A DNA stretch of 64,000 nucleotides from an uncultured Collinsella sp. Its GTDB lineage: Bacteria > Actinomycetota > Coriobacteriia > Coriobacteriales > Coriobacteriaceae. The number at the start of each line of letters is the position of its first letter. Within the stretch, counting starts at the first letter, position 1. A program made the translations under genes and the position numbers. Positions 45,078 to 53,101 of this stretch are shown one piece after another. The stretch is taken from assembly GCA_900540945.1 (NCBI GenBank), contig UQHQ01000004.1, positions 1 through 64,000 on the forward strand, written 5' to 3'. Below the pieces are notes generated by a model. The model saw only the letters and a program-made list of their open reading frames with translations. It did no database searches and had not been told where the DNA came from.

Positions 45078-45351
45078 AAAAGCGAGCCTTTCGTTTCGAA
45101 ATTGTTTCAGACGTTATAACCATCAACTCGTAGTCAGGCGTATTTTCGCAGGATTGGCGCGCGTTTGCATCTTCATTCACAAAGTAATGAAAAAACTTTT
45201 CAGAAATATGAATTTGTCGCTTGTACAGCAGGCACTTTAGCGTAATATAGCGACCATCGAAAACGGAGACGGAAAAACAACCGTTTACCGAGGAAAAGGT
45301 ACCGTTTACGATATAAGAATTGCGCCCGGCGATAGGTGAAAGGAGAGGCAG
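45078..45351. other. Divergent control region between the HAD gene and the argG leader
   Basis: No gene is supported here. It holds a dyad TTCATT/AATGAA (45172-45191, eight-base spacer), two direct repeats ACCGTTTAC (45280-45288 and 45301-45309, 21 bp apart) and a -10 like TATAAG at 45312-45317. The two repeats spaced by two helical turns beside the -10 look like protein-binding sites. Confidence 0.5.
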
Positions 45352-45426
45352 ATGCAGTTCGTAAAGATCATCACTACTGCAGACAATGCCATCCGACGCC
45401 AGCGCGCAATTTCCCGACGACGATAA
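45352..45426 (+). CDS. Arginine-rich leader peptide upstream of argG
   Basis: This 24-residue reading frame begins with ATG, six bases after a strong GGAG (AAAGGAGAGG at 45339-45348). Its last eleven residues, from Ile14, read IRRQRAISRRR: six Arg codons (CGA, CGC, CGC, CGA, CGA, CGA), the last three adjacent to the stop. By eye, neighbouring genes use CGC and CGT almost exclusively, so CGA is striking. The frame stops 205 bases before argG. Hairpins follow directly. The arrangement matches leader peptides that sense an amino acid by ribosome stalling. It is a sequence-based prediction with no homolog known to me. Confidence 0.6.
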   Translation: MQFVKIITTADNAIRRQRAISRRR

Positions 45427-45537
45427 CAATCGTCTCTGTCCGCATGGGGCGAATTGCCTCAACAGAGTCATTTTGAGGTCGTTGGGTTTTAGCACGACAT
45501 TGCTGCATGTTTCTAGGGCATGTATGTGCTGATTTTT
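45419..45537 (+). promoter_or_regulatory. Candidate arginine attenuator of argG
   Basis: Helices seen by eye: H1 GACGAT/ATCGTC (45419-45434) holds the leader stop in its loop region. H2 CTCTGT+GGGGC/GCCTC+ACAGAG spans 45434-45467. H2-alternative is CCTCAA/TTGAGG (45457-45478). H3 is GTCGT/ACGAC (45478-45498). H4 AGCAC+TGCATG/CATGTA+GTGCT (45491-45530) is followed by GATTTTTG, terminator-like. H2 excludes H2-alternative, and H3 excludes H4. Termination would occur 95 bases before argG. Confidence 0.5.
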
Positions 45538-45631
45538 GCTATTTAACCTGATATTGCACGGTATATGACCTTGAAATGACTTGCAACTGACCGATGTTCT
45601 AACTAGCTACCAAGGGCGAAAGGAAACAGCC

Positions 45632-46858
45632 ATGAGCAAGGAAAAAGTCGTTCTCGCATATTCCGGTGGTCTTGATACATCCGTATGTGTCAAATGGCTC
45701 CAGGACGAGAAAAATCTCGATGTCGTTTGCGTCTGCGGCAACGTGGGCCAGGAGGAGACCGGCCTGGATGCCAAGAAGCAGAAGGCGCTCGACCTGGGCG
45801 TTCTCGATTGCCAGGTGCTCGACCTGCGCGACGAGTTCTCCGATGAGTTCCTGACTAAGGCCATCGCCGCAAATTCCATGTACGAGAACAAGTACCCGCT
45901 GCTCTCCGCTCTGTCTCGCCCGCTGCTCGCCAAGAAGCTTGTCGAGGTCGCTCACGGGTTTGGCGCGACCTACGTCGCCCACGGCTGCACCGGCAAGGGT
46001 AACGACCAGGTTCGTTTTGAGGCTGCGGTCAAGGCCCTCGACCCCGAGCTTAAGGTTATCGCCCCCGTTCGCGAGTGGGATCTGAAGTGCCGTCCCGACG
46101 AGGTCGCCTATGCCCACGCCCACAACGTGCCGGTTCCCGAGGGTGCCAACGACAACCCCTATTCCATCGACGACAACCTGTGGGGTCGTGCCATTGAGTG
46201 TGGCCACCTGGAGGACCCCTGGAATGAGCCGCTCGACGACGCCTGGGTTATGACCAAGAATCCCGAGGACACGCCCGACACCCCGACGTATACCGAGATT
46301 GAGTTTGAGGTCGGCAAGCCCGTCGCCGTCGACGGCAAGAAGATGAAGCTCTCCGAGATCGTCATCGCCCTCAATAAGATTGCGGGCGACAACGGCTTTG
46401 GCCGTCTCGACCTGGTCGAGGATCGTCTGGTGGGCCTCAAGAGCCGCGAGTGCTATGAGGTTCCCGGCGCCCTGACGCTCATTACCGCCCATAAGGCACT
46501 CGAGGACATTTGCGTTGAGGGCGACCTGCTCAAGACTAAGATTAAGCTCGAGCAGGATTGGGCCACCGCCGTGTACAACGGCCAGTGGTACAGCCCACTC
46601 AAAAACGCGCTCGACGCCTTTATGGCCGACACCCAGAAGTTCGTGACCGGCACCGTCCGTCTGAAGTTCTTTAAGGGCAACTGCCATGTCGTCGGCCGCA
46701 AGAGCCCCTTCAGCCTCTACGACTACGGTCTGGCCACCTACGACCGCGACACCACGTTTGACGAGAAGGCTAGCGCTGGCTTTATCGAGATCGATACGCT
46801 GTCGCTCAAGACGTGGGCTAAGGTCCAGGGTCCCAGCTCTGCTGCCGCCCAGGCTTAA
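45632..46858 (+). CDS. argG: Argininosuccinate synthase
   Basis: ArgG ligates citrulline and aspartate with ATP to argininosuccinate. It has 408 residues. The PP-loop is VLAYSGGLDTSVCVKWL, and VAHGCTGKGNDQVRFE and LVEDRLVGLKSRECYE are typical. AAAGGA precedes the ATG at 45632. A long 5' leader with an Arg-rich reading frame and hairpins precedes it. argH lies about 520 bases downstream. No other arginine genes are in the window. Confidence 0.97.
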   Translation: MSKEKVVLAYSGGLDTSVCVKWLQDEKNLDVVCVCGNVGQEETGLDAKKQKALDLGVLDCQVLDLRDEFSDEFLTKAIAANSMYENKYPLLSALSRPLLAKKLVEVAHGFGATYVAHGCTGKGNDQVRFEAAVKALDPELKVIAPVREWDLKCRPDEVAYAHAHNVPVPEGANDNPYSIDDNLWGRAIECGHLEDPWNEPLDDAWVMTKNPEDTPDTPTYTEIEFEVGKPVAVDGKKMKLSEIVIALNKIAGDNGFGRLDLVEDRLVGLKSRECYEVPGALTLITAHKALEDICVEGDLLKTKIKLEQDWATAVYNGQWYSPLKNALDAFMADTQKFVTGTVRLKFFKGNCHVVGRKSPFSLYDYGLATYDRDTTFDEKASAGFIEIDTLSLKTWAKVQGPSSAAAQA

Positions 46859-47011
46859 GCCTCCCTTTCCTTGGTATTCGCGCGGCCCATCCGCGTGATA
46901 CATAACGGGCGCACGGGGTCCCTACCTTTCGTTATGCTTGCTGACACTTCTTAACATCGGTGGCCCCTACGTTCCGCCCGCGTATTTGATGCCGCGTCTG
47001 CGGCTGAGTCC

Positions 47012-47043
47012 GAGCCCCGCCGGGGTTATCCGGCGGGGCTCCT
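47012..47043 (+). terminator. Terminator-like hairpin after argG
   Basis: A perfect 12-bp stem (GAGCCCCGCCGG with CCGGCGGGGCTC) encloses a six-base loop. The tail CTTCTATC has few T. The rest of the 522-base argG-argH gap holds only the small reading frame at 47092 and the argH start region. Confidence 0.65.
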
Positions 47044-47091
47044 TCTATCAATTTGGCGGCTCTGCGCCTATATATATGAGGAGTATCCATT

Positions 47092-47262
47092 ATGTTCCAT
47101 GCTATCGCGCATGCTTTACTTGCCCTCGTGCCCGAGTTCGATGCTGCAAAGGTCGAGGACGTCCCTATGAGCCTGAAGGCCTGGATCGATGATTCGCAGG
47201 GCAACATCCGGAGGGAGACGTTGGGCGCCAAGTGCATGGTGCGTCACTTCTTTGCAAATTAG
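47092..47262 (+). CDS. Possible small protein between argG and argH
   Basis: This is a 56-residue reading frame with GAGGAG eight bases before its ATG and codon choice like the neighbouring genes. The N-terminus is hydrophobic (FHAIAHALLALVP). The rest is mixed (SLKAWIDDSQGNIRRETLGAK). It has no recognised domain. It lies between the argG terminator and argH. It could be a genuine small gene or a decayed remnant. Confidence 0.4.
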   Translation: MFHAIAHALLALVPEFDAAKVEDVPMSLKAWIDDSQGNIRRETLGAKCMVRHFFAN

Positions 47263-47380
47263 CTACATGGCCCAGCGCACGGCAGGGAGTGTGTAAAACT
47301 AGCGGTTGAAAAATCGCTTTAGCGACAGGGCGCATTGCTTTGGGCGCTTGTTTTGGTATTTGGAGAAAGGAGACGGTTCC

Positions 47381-48811
47381 ATGGCTCTTTGGGGCGGTCG
47401 TTTTGAGGCGGGCGTGGCCGAGGTCACGCAGGAGTTTGGCGCGTCGCTGCCGGTCGACAAACATCTCTATAAGCAGGATATCGCCGGATCTAAGGCACAT
47501 GCCAAGATGCTGGCGGCCCAGGGCATTATCAGCGCCGAGGACGAGCAGGCGATTGCCGAGGGTCTGACCGCAATCGAACAGGATATCGATGCCGGCAACT
47601 TCACCTTCGATATCAACGACGAGGACATTCATATGTCCATCGAGAGCGAGCTGACGCGTCGCATCGGCGAGGCTGGTAAGCGCCTGCATACCGGGCGTTC
47701 GCGCAACGACCAAGTTGCGACCGATACGCGCCTGGGCGTCAAGGCGCTGGCCAAGGAGCTCATGGAGGCCAATCTTGAACTGCGTCATGTGCTGGTGGAT
47801 GCGGCTAAAAAGTACGACAAGGTGATTCTGCCGGGTTACACGCACATGCAGCATGCTCAGCCCGTGCTGCTGTCGCACCATCTGCTGGCGTATTCCTGGA
47901 TGTTCGTGCGCGACTTTACACGCCTGAAGGTCGCCTTTGATGCTGCCGACAACTGCCCGCTGGGCGCTGCCGCGCTTGCCGGTACGAGCTATCCGCTCGA
48001 TCGTCAGATGACGGCCGCCGAACTTGGCTTTGCGGGCGTGATCCCCAACTCGCTCGATGCGGTTTCCGACCGTGATTTCCTCCTCGACCTGCATTACGCC
48101 GGCTCCGTCATGGCGATGCACTTGTCGCGTCTTTCCGAGGAGATCGTGCTGTGGTCGAGCTCCGAATTTGGCTTTATCACGCTTTCCGACTCCTACTCCA
48201 CTGGCTCGTCCATCATGCCGCAGAAGAAGAACCCCGATTTTGCCGAGCTTATCCGCGGCAAGAGCGGCCGAGTCTATGGCAACCTGGTGCAGCTGCTCGT
48301 GACCATGAAGGGCCTGCCGCTTGCTTATAACAAGGACTTGCAGGAGGACAAGGAGGGCGCCCTCGATACCGCCCATACGCTCATGCAGTGCCTGTCCGTT
48401 ATGGCCGGTATGATTTCGACCTGGACCGTCAACGAGGATGCCATGGCGCGCGAGTGCGGTGTGGGGCACCTTGCCGCCACCGATGTTGCCGATTACCTGG
48501 CCAAGCGTGGCCTGCCGTTCCGCGAGGCACATGCCGTGGTGGGCCATTTGGTCCTGATGTGTGAGAAGCGCGGCTGCAACCTTGAGGACCTGCCGTTTGA
48601 GGTGTTCCAGGAGGCGAGTCCGCTCTTTGAGCACGACATTACCGAGGCGCTCGACATCCCGTCGATTGTCGCCGCGCGCACGACCGAGGGCGGCACCGCC
48701 CCTGCCGCCGTTGCCGTGCAGCTGCAGCGTGCCGAGGCACAGCTTGAGGCCGACAAAGGCGTGTTTGGATCGCTGACCAAGGTCGTCGAAATGGGCCACG
48801 GGGTAAAGTAG
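47381..48811 (+). CDS. argH: Argininosuccinate lyase
   Basis: ArgH splits argininosuccinate into arginine and fumarate. It has 476 residues of the fumarase/aspartase superfamily. Blocks are WGGRFEAGVAEVTQEFGASL, HTGRSRNDQVATDTRL, TPGYTHMQHAQP-type (LPGYTHMQHAQPVLLSH) and the signature GSSIMPQKKNPDFAELIRG. GAAAGGAGA precedes the ATG at 47381. A longer in-frame start at 47306 lacks a ribosome site. Confidence 0.97.
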   Translation: MALWGGRFEAGVAEVTQEFGASLPVDKHLYKQDIAGSKAHAKMLAAQGIISAEDEQAIAEGLTAIEQDIDAGNFTFDINDEDIHMSIESELTRRIGEAGKRLHTGRSRNDQVATDTRLGVKALAKELMEANLELRHVLVDAAKKYDKVILPGYTHMQHAQPVLLSHHLLAYSWMFVRDFTRLKVAFDAADNCPLGAAALAGTSYPLDRQMTAAELGFAGVIPNSLDAVSDRDFLLDLHYAGSVMAMHLSRLSEEIVLWSSSEFGFITLSDSYSTGSSIMPQKKNPDFAELIRGKSGRVYGNLVQLLVTMKGLPLAYNKDLQEDKEGALDTAHTLMQCLSVMAGMISTWTVNEDAMARECGVGHLAATDVADYLAKRGLPFREAHAVVGHLVLMCEKRGCNLEDLPFEVFQEASPLFEHDITEALDIPSIVAARTTEGGTAPAAVAVQLQRAEAQLEADKGVFGSLTKVVEMGHGVK

Positions 48812-49198
48812 GGGTTTGGCTGAAGCTGTTTTGGCCATTATTTATTGATAAATCGTTGTTGCTTTACGGACGTCTGCTGATGTGGGCGTCCGTATTTTGT
48901 TGCTATGGGGGAGGGGCTTGTCGAGAACTTCTGTAGGACCTTTGGGCAGGTTGTGAAGGGGGTACGTTCACGGGCGGCAACCGACCGTCCGCTCGGTTCG
49001 ATGCGGTTGATGTGCGGTCGGATGGTACTCTAATCGGGCCTCGAAACAGAAGTGACACAAATGGAACGTTTTAATAAATTGTAACGTTTCAAAAAACAGC
49101 TTTTTGTTTAACTGCAGCTAAAACTCTGTTACGATGCAGTCCGGGCGGGTGCCGGAATGGGACTTGGGCACGCGCGAACCTACTTGAAAGGCTACCTT
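48812..49198. other. argH-ndk intergenic region
   Basis: This 387-base stretch without a gene contains the argH terminator (48866-48893), an AT-rich segment with two AACGTT sites in a loose dyad (49064-49090), and a -10 like TACGAT (49130-49135) for ndk. A TTTAAC 17 bp before it may be the -35. Confidence 0.5.
48866..48898 (+). terminator. Terminator of argH
   Basis: ACGGACG pairs with CGTCCGT around a 14-base loop, followed by ATTTTG. Confidence 0.75.
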
Positions 49199-49603
49199 AT
49201 GGCTATCGAGAAGACCTTCATCATGATTAAGCCCGACGCTGTGCGCGATCGTAAGATCGGCGAGATCGTCGCTCGCATTGAGCGTAGCGGCCTTGTCATC
49301 GAGCGCATGGAGATGACCACGCTCGAGCGCGCTACCGTCGAGGAGCACTACGCCCATCTGGCCGACAAGCCCTTCTTTGGTGGTCTCTGTGACTTTATGA
49401 CGAGCGGCCCGGTCGTTAAGATGGTCGTTTCCGGTCTCTCCGCTGTCTCCAAGATGCGCACCCTTATGGGTGCTACCAACCCGCTTGATGCTGCTCCCGG
49501 CACCATTCGCGGCGACTTCGCTGTCGATGTCAACGCTAACGTAATCCACGGCTCCGACTGCTTGGAGAACGCCGAGATCGAGATCAAGCGCTTCTTTGGC
49601 TAA
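49199..49603 (+). CDS. ndk: Nucleoside diphosphate kinase
   Basis: Ndk transfers the gamma phosphate between nucleoside triphosphates and diphosphates. It has 134 residues, standard length. EKTFIMIKPDAVRDRKIGEIV opens the fold, and the phospho-histidine lies in ANVIHGSDCLENAEIEI. The ATG at 49199 is favoured over 49157 by family N-terminus and by TGAAAGG upstream. A strong terminator follows. Confidence 0.97.
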   Translation: MAIEKTFIMIKPDAVRDRKIGEIVARIERSGLVIERMEMTTLERATVEEHYAHLADKPFFGGLCDFMTSGPVVKMVVSGLSAVSKMRTLMGATNPLDAAPGTIRGDFAVDVNANVIHGSDCLENAEIEIKRFFG

Positions 49604-49642
49604 ACCAGCTTTGACTCCTTAAAGCTGTTAGCGTGTGGCTTT

Positions 49643-49677
49643 GGCGCCGCGGAATTCCATCCGCGGCGCCCTTTTTA
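49643..49677 (+). terminator. Terminator of ndk
   Basis: GGCGCCGCGG pairs with CCGCGGCGCC, followed by CTTTTTATT. Confidence 0.92.
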
Positions 49678-49681
49678 TTCC

Positions 49682-49714
49682 AGTAGATTTTTGGTAACCG
49701 CTTAGAAATCTACT
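49682..49714. repeat. AT-rich hairpin
   Basis: AGTAGATTT (49682-49690) pairs with AAATCTACT (49706-49714) around a 15-base loop, between the ndk and rpiB terminators. Confidence 0.7.
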
Positions 49715-49718
49715 AAAG

Positions 49719-49753
49719 AGCCCCCGCCCGGATGTTTCTTCCGGGCGGGGGCT
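49719..49753 (-). terminator. Terminator of rpiB
   Basis: A perfect 13-bp GC-rich stem (AGCCCCCGCCCGG with its complement) encloses a nine-base loop, followed on the minus strand by CTTTAGT. Confidence 0.8.
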
Positions 49754-49780
49754 GGCGTTAGCGTATGGCTTTGTAGGTCT

Positions 49781-50248
49781 TTAGGCCTCGTCGACGACCT
49801 TGAGGCCGCGCGTGTGGTCGATCTCGTTGAGGAGGTTAACGCGACGCTCATGACGACCGCCCTCAAACTCGGCGTCGAGCCACTCGTCGACAATCATCTT
49901 GGCGAGCTCGGAGCCCACGACGCGGGCGCCAAAGGCGAGCACGTTGGTATTGTTGTGCATGCGGGAGAGCTTGGCGCTGAAGGGCTCGGAGCACACGACG
50001 GCGCGAACACCTTCGACCTTGTTGGCGGCCAGGCTGATGCCGACGCCGGTACCGCAGATCAGGATACCCAGGTCGACGTCACCGTTGGCAACGGCCTTAC
50101 CCACCTTGTAGCCGGCGATGGGGTAATCAAAGCTCTCGGAGGTGTCGGTTCCAAAGTTCACGACCTCGCAGCCGCGCTCCTTCAGGTGCTCGGAAATGAT
50201 GTTCTTGAGCTCGACGGCGGCATGGTCGTTGCCGATACCAATCTTCAT
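49781..50248 (-). CDS. rpiB: Ribose-5-phosphate isomerase B
   Basis: RpiB interconverts ribose-5-phosphate and ribulose-5-phosphate. It has 155 residues of the RpiB/LacAB family. KIGIGNDHAAVELKN opens the protein, the catalytic Cys lies in GILICGTGVGISLAANK, and SRMHNNTNVLAFGARVVG is typical. LacAB sugar isomerases are close relatives, but single-gene occurrence favours RpiB. Confidence 0.92.
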   Translation of the reverse strand: MKIGIGNDHAAVELKNIISEHLKERGCEVVNFGTDTSESFDYPIAGYKVGKAVANGDVDLGILICGTGVGISLAANKVEGVRAVVCSEPFSAKLSRMHNNTNVLAFGARVVGSELAKMIVDEWLDAEFEGGRHERRVNLLNEIDHTRGLKVVDEA

Positions 50249-50519
50249 GAGTGGTTCCTCTCTGGTCCGTGCGGCGGAATTGCTAAAGGTTTTACCGCGT
50301 TCGACTGCATGATAGCGCGACTTTTGTGTAAACGCTCGGGCGTTTTTTGGTCAAACGCTTTAGCATGCAACAAGACCGGCTTTTCATGAATGAATGCCGT
50401 CAGATTGCGCTTAAGCGCCGTCCGTCGGAACCATGGTTGCGGTTTCTGATGCATTGTTATCAAATAAAAGAGTTAACTCTTTTTGAGAGCCCAGTCCGTT
50501 ATACAAGTAGGAGATACCT

Positions 50520-51839
50520 ATGCCTGCCGATTCCCTTCGTGATACCGCGTTTTGCGATGTTTTGAACCGCGAGCTTGTCTGTGCGCTCGGCTGCACCGAG
50601 CCTATTGCCGTTGCCTATGCAGCGGCGCTGGCGAGCCAGACGCTCGGTTGCGAACCCGATCATATGGATGTCGCCTGCTCGGGCAACATCATCAAGAACG
50701 TTAAGAGCGTGACCGTGCCCAATTCGGGCGGTATGCACGGTATTGAGGCGGCGGCCGTGCTGGGTGCCGTGGGCGGCGACGCCAAGAGCGCGCTTGAGGT
50801 GCTCGAGAGCGTTGACGATAAAGACCGTGCTCGTGTGGCCGAGCTCCTCGCCGATGCCGGCTACTGCGATGTGTCGCTTGTCGAGGGTGTGCCCAACCTC
50901 TACATCAAGGTGACTGCCACAGCCGGGGGCCATACCGCAGTCGTCGAGATTACCGACCACCACACCAATGTCACGTGCCATACGCTCGACGGTATTCCGG
51001 TATGCGGCAAGTCGGCGGGGGAGTGTGCCGCCTGCGCCGAGCGCGTTATGGCCGAGCGTGCGGCAGATAGCGCTGACACGCCCATGTCGATTGAGTCCAT
51101 CATCGACTTTATTGAGGACGGCGACATCGATGGTGCCCGCGCTGCCGTTGAGCGTCAGATTGAGCTGAACGGCGCGATCAGCGCCGAGGGCCTGGCGCAC
51201 GCTTGGGGTGCCGAGGTTGGCCGCACGCTGCTGGGTGCTCGTGCCGATGACGTCGCCTGCCGTGCCCGCGCCCGTGCGGCCGCCGGGTCCGACGCCCGCA
51301 TGAACGGCTGTGCGCTGCCGGTCGCCATTGTGTGCGGCTCGGGCAACCAGGGCATTACCTGCGCACTGCCCGTTATGGAGTATGCCGAGTACCTGCGCTG
51401 CGACCACGATCGCCTGGTGCGCGCCGTGATGCTGTCCGATCTTATCGCTGTGCATATCAAGAGCTATATTGGTGCGCTCTCGGCGTTTTGCGGTGCTATT
51501 TGCGCCGCGTGTGGCGCCGGCGCTGCGATTACCTGGCTGTGTGGTGGCACGCGCGAGCAGATTGGCGCGACGGTTTCGAACACACTCGGTAACGTGGGCG
51601 GCATCGTGTGCGATGGCGCCAAGGCAAGCTGTGCCGCCAAGATTTCCGCTGCCGTTGATGCGGCGATTCTAGGTCACGATATGGCCATGCAGGGTCGTGG
51701 CTTCCGCGCCGGCGAGGGCCTGATCCAGGATACCGTCGAGCAGACAATCGCCAGCATGGGCTACGTGGGCCGTGTGGGTATGAAAGATACCGATGTCGAG
51801 ATCCTCAACATCATGATCGGCAAGACTCGAGTCTGTTAG
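50520..51839 (+). CDS. cyuA: L-cysteine desulfidase/UPF0597 (CyuA) family
   Basis: This 439-residue iron-sulfur enzyme belongs to the serine-dehydratase-alpha-like UPF0597 family. Characterised members degrade cysteine to pyruvate, ammonia and sulfide. The N-terminal block ELVCALGCTEPIAVAYAAA has the conserved Cys. The C-terminal half has VCGSGNQGITCALPV, SYIGALSAFCGAICAACGAG and NTLGNVGGIVCDGAKASCAAK, whose Cys residues would hold a 4Fe-4S cluster. Substrate choice between Cys and Ser is inferred. TAGGAG precedes the ATG. Confidence 0.88.
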   Translation: MPADSLRDTAFCDVLNRELVCALGCTEPIAVAYAAALASQTLGCEPDHMDVACSGNIIKNVKSVTVPNSGGMHGIEAAAVLGAVGGDAKSALEVLESVDDKDRARVAELLADAGYCDVSLVEGVPNLYIKVTATAGGHTAVVEITDHHTNVTCHTLDGIPVCGKSAGECAACAERVMAERAADSADTPMSIESIIDFIEDGDIDGARAAVERQIELNGAISAEGLAHAWGAEVGRTLLGARADDVACRARARAAAGSDARMNGCALPVAIVCGSGNQGITCALPVMEYAEYLRCDHDRLVRAVMLSDLIAVHIKSYIGALSAFCGAICAACGAGAAITWLCGGTREQIGATVSNTLGNVGGIVCDGAKASCAAKISAAVDAAILGHDMAMQGRGFRAGEGLIQDTVEQTIASMGYVGRVGMKDTDVEILNIMIGKTRVC

Positions 51840-51866
51840 TTACGCGGTTTTACCAAACCGCGTAAC
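51839..51866 (+). terminator. Perfect hairpin at the cyuA stop
   Basis: GTTACGCGGTTT pairs fully with AAACCGCGTAAC around TACC, starting on the last base of the stop codon. No T-run follows, so it may protect the 3' end rather than terminate. Confidence 0.6.
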
Positions 51867-51871
51867 CAGTC

Positions 51872-51983
51872 GACGCTGCAAACGCCCCTAAGCGGCAATC
51901 TGCCTTTCAATCGTCGGGCATGGCCAGAAGGCCTATGCCCTCCTCTTTCAAGGCACATTGCTCGCTTAGGGGCGTTTTCGCTG
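51872..51983. ncRNA. Structured element, copy 1 (candidate RNA or structured repeat)
   Basis: The outer 14-bp helix is AAACGCCCCTAAGC (51880-51893) with GCTTAGGGGCGTTT (51964-51977). Inside lie GCAA/TTGC, TGCCTT/AAGGCA and an apical stem GGGCATGGCC/GGCC-T-ATGCCC closed by AGAA. Flanking GACGCTGC and CGCTG are shared with copy 2 at 54961-55073. It lies between convergent genes cyuA and a HAD phosphatase. The strand is unproven. Confidence 0.65.
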
Positions 51984-52001
51984 ACTTATGCTCAACCTGC
52001 G
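51981..52001. repeat. 21-bp repeat, copy 2
   Basis: Identical to 53-73 at the window start (contains TGACTTATGCTCAACCTGC). It abuts structured element copy 1 but is not present after copy 2 of that element. Confidence 0.7.
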
Positions 52002-52028
52002 GCGCTATTTTGTTTGGTGGGAGGGGTC

Positions 52029-52787
52029 CTATGACAGTTCGTCGGCTACTTGGTGTTCGTAGAAGGCTTCTACTACGGCGTTGAAATCGCGGGCGAAGTC
52101 TTCCATGGTTCCGTGCCAGGTGGCTCGGCCGGGTTTTCCCTGGCCAACATAGGCAGTTTGAATGCCGCAGGCGGGGCTAGGGAAGTCGCGCTTGGGATCG
52201 TTGCCCACCATAAGGACCTCGTGTGGGTCGAGTCCCATCACCTGAAGCTGCTCGAGATAGTAGGTGGCATCGGGCTTGCAGCGGGTGGTGTTTCCCATGT
52301 GCGTGACGAGCTCAAAGGGGGCGTCGGCCAGGTCGCCCCAACCCATGCGGCACTCGATGGCCCCCTGGGGAAAGCTGGGGTTGGTAAAGAGCGCGCAGCG
52401 CAGTCCTGCGTCCTGTACGGCCTGGAGAGCGGCGTGTGCGCCCGGCATGGCGTGGGCGTTGATGACATCGTCGTTCTTGTACGGAAGCACTTCGCGGTCG
52501 TAGTAGGTAAACGCCTCGTAGATGAGGGGATCGGAGAGGCAGATGCCGCATCGGCGCTCGACCTCGGTGCGGTAAAATTCAAGATTGGTGCGGTTGTCCG
52601 TGCCGCTTCGGCGGTTGGCGTTGAGGTCGACCAGAATGGTGCCGAGGCGCGCCATCGTGCCACCGCGGCTGCGGCGTCCGATATCCGCGAGCATCGACGA
52701 GACATCCTTAAAATAGCGAAGGATGAACGCGTTGAGGTTGATGCTAAGAAGCGTCTCGTCCATATCGAAAACGACTGCTTTGAGCAC
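52029..52787 (-). CDS. HAD-superfamily hydrolase
   Basis: This 252-residue phosphatase has motif I AVVFDMDETLLSINLNAF, motif II in CALFTNPSFPQGAIE and motif III/IV in GLDPHEVLMVGNDPKRDFPSPACGIQTAYVG. A helical C1 cap lies between motifs I and II. The start is GTG with AAAGGTG upstream. The substrate is unknown. Confidence 0.87.
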   Translation of the reverse strand: MLKAVVFDMDETLLSINLNAFILRYFKDVSSMLADIGRRSRGGTMARLGTILVDLNANRRSGTDNRTNLEFYRTEVERRCGICLSDPLIYEAFTYYDREVLPYKNDDVINAHAMPGAHAALQAVQDAGLRCALFTNPSFPQGAIECRMGWGDLADAPFELVTHMGNTTRCKPDATYYLEQLQVMGLDPHEVLMVGNDPKRDFPSPACGIQTAYVGQGKPGRATWHGTMEDFARDFNAVVEAFYEHQVADELS

Positions 52788-53101
52788 GCGGGCACCTTTC
52801 TCGATAAATCGTTCCAGAATCGTTGCTCCGGATACTTTACCCCAAAGCCGTATGCCTAACTGCCTATCGTCAACTTATGGGGACGGTCGTCCACAAGATT
52901 GCGAAAAAGTCTCCATACGAGTAAAAAATCGCAGTTCACGCTTGAAATCGAAATGATTTCCCCGTAACCTATACGAACGTGATTGCATAAGCGTCACATT
53001 AGTATCTGTCGGCTCCCGAGTGTTCCTAAACGTTGTGTGCTTGTCGCACCCTTCTGTAGGTCCTAGCAATCGGGGCCCCGTAGTTCGAAAGGGGTCCACC
53101 T
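52788..53101. other. Intergenic region upstream of rpsA
   Basis: This 314-base stretch lies between divergent genes. No convincing -35/-10 pair, hairpin or reading frame was recognised, apart from the rpsA ribosome site AAAGGGG at 53088-53094. Confidence 0.5.

Noticed and set aside
45037..45495. 152-codon minus-strand frame upstream of the HAD gene
   Set aside because: It overlaps the start of the HAD gene and the argG leader and has no ribosome site or family resemblance. The plus-strand leader reading explains the region better.
46938..47192. 84-codon plus-strand frame after argG
   Set aside because: It reads through the argG terminator hairpin, lacks a ribosome site and conflicts with the better-supported frame at 47092.
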